Shown: positions 59,720-64,000 of the stretch, in pieces
Layout: every line of letters starts with the position of its first letter
Position numbering within the stretch: the stretch's first letter is position 1
NCBI RefSeq assembly: GCF_030296755.1
Contig: NZ_AP027741.1
Location: 806,001-870,000 of the forward strand
Length of the DNA: 64,000 nt
Direction of reading: 5' to 3'
From: Methylophaga marina
GTDB lineage: Bacteria > Pseudomonadota > Gammaproteobacteria > Nitrosococcales > Methylophagaceae
Notes under the pieces: model-generated
Told to the model about the DNA's origin: nothing
The model's input: the letters and a program-made list of their open reading frames with translations, nothing else
Database searches by the model: none
Position numbers and translations under genes: made by a program

Positions 59720-60205
59720 TTATTCTCTAAAGTTATTAAACTGTAATGGCATATCGATTTTATCGTGACCTTTTAGCATGGCAATAATAGATTGCAGTTC
59801 ATCACGCTTTTTTCCCGTTACTCTGACGCTCTCGCCTTGAACAGCCGCTTGCACTTTCACTTTACTTTCTTTGATGAGTTTAACAATCGTTCGGGATAAG
59901 TCTTTGTCGATACCTTCTCTTACTAAGACATCCTGTTTACGCATTTTCCCGTTACCAACAGAATCTTTGACTTCCAAACAGCTGACATCAACGCCACGCT
60001 TGACTAGCTTGAGTCGTAAAATATCGAGAAGTTGATCTAACTGGAAATCACTATCTGCATGCATCGTGAGCACTTTGTCAGACTGCTCTACTTTGGCATC
60101 AGTTCCACGGAAATCAAACCTGTTCTTTAACTCTCGGTTTGTTTGGTCCACTGCATTGGCAAGTTCATGTTTATCGACTTCAGAAACGATATCAAAAGAA
60201 GGCAT
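59720..60205 (-). CDS. yajQ: YajQ-family nucleotide-binding protein
   Basis: 161 residues. [20 protein letters not shown] at the start, FRGTDAKVE, and [24 protein letters not shown] near the end are the full YajQ signature of two ferredoxin-like halves. Members bind nucleic acids, tRNA or cyclic di-GMP in different species; the role here is open. ATG 60205 with AGGTGA is preferred over an upstream start at 60247, which lacks a ribosome site. Confidence 0.92.
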   Translation of the reverse strand: MPSFDIVSEVDKHELANAVDQTNRELKNRFDFRGTDAKVEQSDKVLTMHADSDFQLDQLLDILRLKLVKRGVDVSCLEVKDSVGNGKMRKQDVLVREGIDKDLSRTIVKLIKESKVKVQAAVQGESVRVTGKKRDELQSIIAMLKGHDKIDMPLQFNNFRE

Positions 60206-60278
60206 CTGTTCACCTGATTGCGCTATAAAATCGAGCCAGTTTAGCATTAATGTTTGATAGCGTCAGGCTTATCAACTC

Positions 60279-61178
60279 TTAGCCACGCGGGTGGTGCTGG
60301 CCGTGTAATTGTTTTAATCGCTCTTTGGCTACGTGAGTATAAATTTGTGTTGTGGATAAATCAGAATGACCGAGTAATAACTGCACGACCCGTAAATCTG
60401 CGCCATGATTGAGTAAATGTGTTGCAAAGGCATGTCTTAATGTATGGGGTGACAAATGCTTATCAATACTTGCTTGGCTGGCATAACGTTTAATGATGTA
60501 CCAAAAGGCCTGCCGAGTCATTGCCTTGCCTCGGCGAGTAGGGAATAAGTCATCCGTGATCTGACCATTCAATATCGCAGGCCGACTTTCGTAGAGATAG
60601 TCCTGTAACCAATCCAATGCAATTTCACCAATGGGCACCAAACGTTCCTTGTTTCCTTTGCCAATACAACGAATCAGACCTTGCCGAAGATTAACTTGCT
60701 CTAACTGCAATGACACCAGTTCAGAAACCCGAAGTCCTGCTGCGTAAAGCAGTTCCAGCATTGTTCTATCTCGTAAGCCAAGTGCATCAGTAATATCTGG
60801 TTGAGCTAATAACGCTTCGACTTCTGTTTCCGTCAGACTGTCAGGTAAAGATCGACCTAGTCTTGGTGAGTCTAGCTGGGCCGTCGGATCGGAATCACGA
60901 ATATCTTCACGCAATAAATAGCGGTAGAATCGTCTCAGAGAAGATAAAAGTCTGGCTTCACTTCGGACTTTTCTTCCTTCGCGTAAGCGCTGGCTTTGAT
61001 AGCGTTGAATATCTAATTGCGTGGCTGAGACTAAATCAATATCAAACTGATTCAACCAGGCAGAGAAGGCTAATAAATCTCTACGGTAAGCGTCCACTGT
61101 ATGTTGACTTAGCCCAGATTCTAACCATAAGCTGTCTAGGAAAGGTTCAAGATAATAAGAAGGTTGTGGCTCGCTCAT
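60279..61178 (-). CDS. xerD: Site-specific tyrosine recombinase XerD
   Basis: 299 residues. Resolves chromosome dimers at dif with XerC under FtsK control. The SAM-like N-terminal domain is about 1-105. Catalytic residues R150, K177, H245, R248, H271 and nucleophile Y280 (TTQIYTHV) are all in place. It is a housekeeping copy and not an integrase, judging by its neighbours and full similarity to XerD. Confidence 0.95.
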   Translation of the reverse strand: MSEPQPSYYLEPFLDSLWLESGLSQHTVDAYRRDLLAFSAWLNQFDIDLVSATQLDIQRYQSQRLREGRKVRSEARLLSSLRRFYRYLLREDIRDSDPTAQLDSPRLGRSLPDSLTETEVEALLAQPDITDALGLRDRTMLELLYAAGLRVSELVSLQLEQVNLRQGLIRCIGKGNKERLVPIGEIALDWLQDYLYESRPAILNGQITDDLFPTRRGKAMTRQAFWYIIKRYASQASIDKHLSPHTLRHAFATHLLNHGADLRVVQLLLGHSDLSTTQIYTHVAKERLKQLHGQHHPRG

Positions 61179-61225
61179 AAAACTACTGTTAAATATCCGA
61201 TATTTAATAGTAACAACTAAGCAAT

Positions 61226-61253
61226 AAAAAAGGGCAGTGTATACACACTACCC
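61226..61253 (-). terminator. Intrinsic terminator after rplS
   Basis: On the minus strand a stem of about nine pairs (GGGTAGTGT/ACACTGCCC with one G-T pair) is followed by six T. It ends the rpsP-rimM-trmD-rplS operon before xerD. Confidence 0.85.
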
Positions 61254-61286
61254 TTTCTTTCCAATCGTCTGTTATGACAATTCGGG

Positions 61287-61631
61287 TTATAGCTTTTCTT
61301 TAATACGTGCTGCTTTACCAGTCAAATCACGTAAATAGTAAAGTTTAGAACGACGGACATCACCGCGACGTTTTACTTCAACACTGGCGATTGAAGGGCT
61401 GTGTGTTTGGAAAACACGCTCAACACCGACACCACTAGAAATTTTACGAACAGTGAATGCTGAGTGCAGACCACGGTTGCGTTTAGCAATAACGACACCT
61501 TCGAACGCCTGTTCACGTTCACGGTCGCCTTCTTTGATTTTAACTTTAACAACAACAGTATCACCCGCTGAAAATTCAGGGATATCCTGTCTCACTTGTT
61601 CAGCGTTAAGCTGTTCGATAATGTTACTCAT
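61287..61631 (-). CDS. rplS: 50S ribosomal protein L19
   Basis: 114 residues, the family length. [19 protein letters not shown] at the start and [20 protein letters not shown] in the second half. ATG 61631 follows GGGAG; an upstream in-frame ATG at 61667 would begin within the end of trmD. L19 lies at the 30S-50S interface. Confidence 0.97.
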   Translation of the reverse strand: MSNIIEQLNAEQVRQDIPEFSAGDTVVVKVKIKEGDREREQAFEGVVIAKRNRGLHSAFTVRKISSGVGVERVFQTHSPSIASVEVKRRGDVRRSKLYYLRDLTGKAARIKEKL

Positions 61632-61644
61632 TGTTAACTCCCAA

Positions 61645-62388
61645 CTAATCCTGCCCGCTCTCGGCAATAAACTCTTTTAATAACGCAGCCTGTTCATTAG
61701 TCAACGTGTCTTTGTCTAATAAATCAGGTCGTCGCAACCATGTTCGTCCCAAGGACTGTTTGAGACGCCATTTACGAATTGCTCCATGGTCGCCTCCCAG
61801 CAATACCTCGGGTACTGACTGGTCATCTAAAACTTCTGGTCTGGTGTAATGTGGGTAGTCCAGCAAGCCAGCTACAAAAGAATCTTGCTCTGCAGACTGC
61901 TCATCACCTAATACACCGGGTATCAACCTGGCCATGCCATCGATCATCACCATGGCTGCCAATTCTCCACCACTAAGGACGTAGTCACCTATCGACCACT
62001 CCTCATCAATTTCTTTTTCTATCAAGCGTTCATCAACGCCTTCATAACGCCCGGCCAGCAGAATCAACTTCTCTTTACCAACCAGTTGTTGCAGACTTTT
62101 CTGGTCCAGTTTTCTGCCCTGCGGTGAGAGATAGATAACCGTTGCATCTTCACCCAGCTTTTCTTTTGCTGATGATATTGCCTCTTGCAGAGGCGCAACT
62201 TTCATTACCATACCAGGACCACCGCCATATGGCCTGTCGTCTACAGTTCGATGTCGGTCATAAGCAAAATCTCGCGGATTCCAGTAGTCTACTTTCAATA
62301 AACCATTTGTTACCGCTCTGCCTGTTACACCGTAATGAGTAACCGCATCAAACATTTCAGGAAAAAGGGATATCACACCTAAGTGCAT
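61645..62388 (-). CDS. trmD: tRNA (guanine37-N1)-methyltransferase
   Basis: 247 residues. [19 protein letters not shown] at the start, [14 protein letters not shown], and the trefoil-knot SAM site [11 protein letters not shown] and [12 protein letters not shown]. Methylates G37 of tRNAs reading CUN, CCN and CGG, preventing frameshifts. ATG 62388 follows GGGAGACGG; an in-frame start 36 bases upstream lacks this. Confidence 0.96.
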   Translation of the reverse strand: MHLGVISLFPEMFDAVTHYGVTGRAVTNGLLKVDYWNPRDFAYDRHRTVDDRPYGGGPGMVMKVAPLQEAISSAKEKLGEDATVIYLSPQGRKLDQKSLQQLVGKEKLILLAGRYEGVDERLIEKEIDEEWSIGDYVLSGGELAAMVMIDGMARLIPGVLGDEQSAEQDSFVAGLLDYPHYTRPEVLDDQSVPEVLLGGDHGAIRKWRLKQSLGRTWLRRPDLLDKDTLTNEQAALLKEFIAESGQD

Positions 62389-62401
62389 TATCCGTCTCCC
62401 A

Positions 62402-62920
62402 TCAATAGTCTTTACTCCAATCAACTTGGATTAGTTCTTCATCCAAATCGACCAGTTTTACAATCTCATCCACAACAAAGGGAATCAATATCTCAGTTTT
62501 ATTGCCTTCAGCTTTAACAACCAACACGTCATTTGCACCGGTTTCAAGCAGATGGTCAACTTTTCCTAATATTTCTTGCTGAAGATTGATTACGGTCAGA
62601 CCTTCTAAGTCATTCCAATAAAACTCATCTTCATCAACAGGTTCCAGTTGAGATTTTTTAATCGCCAACTCAGCACCAAGTAGTGGCTGAACCTGATCGC
62701 GGTCTGTGACGTTCTCAATTCCCATCACAACCCCTTTTCCTTGCAAACGGCCTCCAGATACTTTTATCTCAAGCCATTCACCACGTCTTGATAAAAACAG
62801 TGGTGAATATTGCAGGATATTCGCCCTAGGTTCAGTAAAAGAATACACTTTGACCCAACCTTTGACGCCAAAGGCACCGGATATTTTACCTACCGGGATA
62901 AACTCCTCGGATGTTGACAT
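62402..62920 (-). CDS. rimM: 16S rRNA processing protein RimM
   Basis: 172 residues. An N-terminal RimM barrel ([20 protein letters not shown]) and a C-terminal PRC barrel ([19 protein letters not shown], then [16 protein letters not shown]). Assembly factor for the 30S head that binds S19. It lies between rpsP and trmD, as usual. Confidence 0.96.
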   Translation of the reverse strand: MSTSEEFIPVGKISGAFGVKGWVKVYSFTEPRANILQYSPLFLSRRGEWLEIKVSGGRLQGKGVVMGIENVTDRDQVQPLLGAELAIKKSQLEPVDEDEFYWNDLEGLTVINLQQEILGKVDHLLETGANDVLVVKAEGNKTEILIPFVVDEIVKLVDLDEELIQVDWSKDY

Positions 62921-62939
62921 ATCCTAGCGCCCTTGCGAT

Positions 62940-63188
62940 TTATGCTGCTTTTTGTGCTTCTTCAATCAGCTTAGCAACGCGTTCTGATGTTTGCGCGCCT
63001 TGGCTGATCCAATGAGCAACACGGTCTAAGTCAACGCGAAGCTTTTCTTCTTGACCACGAGCAACCGGGTTGAAGAAACCAACGCGTTCGATGTAACGAC
63101 CATCACGCTTGCTGCGTGAGTCTGTTACGACGATACCGTAAAAAGGGCGTTTTTTTGCGCCACTGCGTGTCAATCTAATTGTTACCAT
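62940..63188 (-). CDS. rpsP: 30S ribosomal protein S16
   Basis: 82 residues with [31 protein letters not shown] and [11 protein letters not shown], a complete S16. First gene of the rpsP-rimM-trmD-rplS operon, 83 bp after ffh. Confidence 0.97.
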   Translation of the reverse strand: MVTIRLTRSGAKKRPFYGIVVTDSRSKRDGRYIERVGFFNPVARGQEEKLRVDLDRVAHWISQGAQTSERVAKLIEEAQKAA

Positions 63189-63226
63189 AATTTAGCCCGT
63201 TGAAAACTGGATCGGAAAACCGTCGT

Positions 63227-63255
63227 ATTCTACGCAACTCTCCGATATTTGAAAA
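63227..63255 (-). promoter_or_regulatory. Candidate promoter of rpsP operon
   Basis: TAGAAT (63227-63232) with TTTTCA (63250-63255) at 17 bp on the minus strand, about 38 bp upstream of the rpsP ATG. The -35 is weak. Confidence 0.4.
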
Positions 63256-63271
63256 GTCCTTTTAACACTTA

Positions 63272-64000
63272 TTAGAAAGGAAGGCCTCCACCCATCGGAA
63301 ATTTACCACCTAAACCTCTCATCATTTTGGCCATCCCGCCTTTAGAACCCATCTTCTTCATCATTTTTTGCATCTGGCTAAACTGTTTTAGAAGACGATT
63401 CACATCTTGAATTTGTGTGCCACTCCCCGCGGCAATTCTTTTTTTGCGCGAGCCTTTAATAATTTCAGGCTTTTGTCGTTCTTTCTTCGTCATGGAATTG
63501 ATAATAGCTTCGAGCTTGGCTAACTCTTTATCATTCACCTGCTGTTTAGCCGCAGCCGGAATATTCCCCATGCCAGGCATTTTTTCCATTAAAGAACCTA
63601 TTCCGCCCATCTTGCCCATTTGGCGCAATTGTTCCTGAAAATCTTCCAGGTCAAAGCCTTTACCTTTTTTCAGTTTATTAGCCAGCTTTTCTGCCGAGCC
63701 AACATCCATTTTACGCTGAGCTTCTTCGACCAATGACAGCACATCGCCCATTCCGAGGATTCGTGAGACAACACGATCAGGATGGAAAGGTTCAAGTGCC
63801 GCTGTTTTTTCACCCACCCCCATAAACTTAATGGGTTTACCAGTAATATGTCTTATTGATAAGGCAGCACCACCACGAGCATCACCATCTGTCTTAGTGA
63901 GAATGACACCTGTCAGGGGTAAGGCTTCATTAAATGCTTTTGCGGTATTCGCGGCATCTTGGCCGGTCATACTATCGACGGTAAATAACGTTTCAATCGG
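63272..64000 (-). CDS. ffh: Signal recognition particle protein Ffh, C-terminal part (runs off right edge)
   Basis: About 242 C-terminal residues. The end of the NG GTPase domain is present: TLFTVDSMTGQDAANTAKAF, the G4 motif TKTDGDARGGAALS and the closing FMGVGEKTAALEPFHPDR. The methionine-rich M domain (MGKMGGIGSLMEKMPGMG, LLKQFSQMQKMMKKM), which binds 4.5S RNA and signal sequences, ends in FPMGGGLPF. The first half is outside the window. Confidence 0.96.
   Translation of the reverse strand, partial: PIETLFTVDSMTGQDAANTAKAFNEALPLTGVILTKTDGDARGGAALSIRHITGKPIKFMGVGEKTAALEPFHPDRVVSRILGMGDVLSLVEEAQRKMDVGSAEKLANKLKKGKGFDLEDFQEQLRQMGKMGGIGSLMEKMPGMGNIPAAAKQQVNDKELAKLEAIINSMTKKERQKPEIIKGSRKKRIAAGSGTQIQDVNRLLKQFSQMQKMMKKMGSKGGMAKMMRGLGGKFPMGGGLPF

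Noticed and set aside
60279-61178. Mobile-element integrase
   Set aside because: The tyrosine recombinase is a complete XerD in its usual housekeeping neighbourhood; no att-like repeats or phage genes are nearby.

Overview
The window is a piece of a gammaproteobacterial chromosome of moderate GC content. Conserved blocks in normal order are rpsB-tsf-pyrH-frr-uppS-cdsA-dxr-rseP-bamA-skp-lpxD-fabZ-lpxA, map-glnD diverging from rpsB, and ffh-rpsP-rimM-trmD-rplS followed by xerD/yajQ/dsbC. A marine methylotroph such as Methylophaga would fit, but I infer this from general style only. Both ends cut through genes: yfgM on the left and ffh on the right.

Layout. 1-1860: the 5' part of yfgM and a divergent ammonium transporter (amt) with a readable NtrC/sigma-54 promoter. 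1874-14207 (minus): ribosome and translation factors, undecaprenyl phosphate and phospholipid synthesis, isoprenoid synthesis, the outer-membrane assembly factor BamA and its chaperone Skp, and three lipid A genes. 14479-17880 (plus): map and glnD. 18317-47933 (minus): a 30-gene surface-polysaccharide cluster, clearly more AT-rich in its middle than the flanks. 48138-52210 (minus): an iron-linked trio of TonB receptor, PiuC-type hydroxylase and FMN oxidase. 53060-53250: tRNA-Arg and tRNA-Pro. 53391-64000: housekeeping genes folD, cysS, glnS, ppiB, lpxH, dsbC, yajQ, xerD and the rplS-trmD-rimM-rpsP-ffh block.

The polysaccharide cluster encodes precursor supply for dTDP-rhamnose (rmlBACD), UDP-glucuronate (ugd), GDP-L-fucose (gmd, fcl), a dTDP-3-amino-3,6-dideoxyhexose (fdtA/fdtB-like) and probably UDP-N-acetylquinovosamine (WbpM-like dehydratase plus WbpV-like reductase). 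glmS supplies amino sugar. It also encodes an initiating phosphoglycosyltransferase, eight glycosyltransferases including a GT11 fucosyltransferase, four methyltransferase-like proteins, two acyltransferases, one Wzy-type polymerase and two Wzx-type flippases. No ligase, Wzz or ABC exporter is in view. A Wzx/Wzy-dependent O-antigen or capsule with a methylated, fucosylated region is the simplest reading.

The most important caution is that 15 frame breaks lie in 14 genes, including the essential rpsB, frr and glnS. Nearly all are one base short in a mononucleotide run, and repairing each gives a full-length family member whose ends abut or overlap its neighbours. They look like homopolymer sequencing errors, not pseudogenes. 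I therefore give each of these genes as one CDS over its full restored span and state where the break is.
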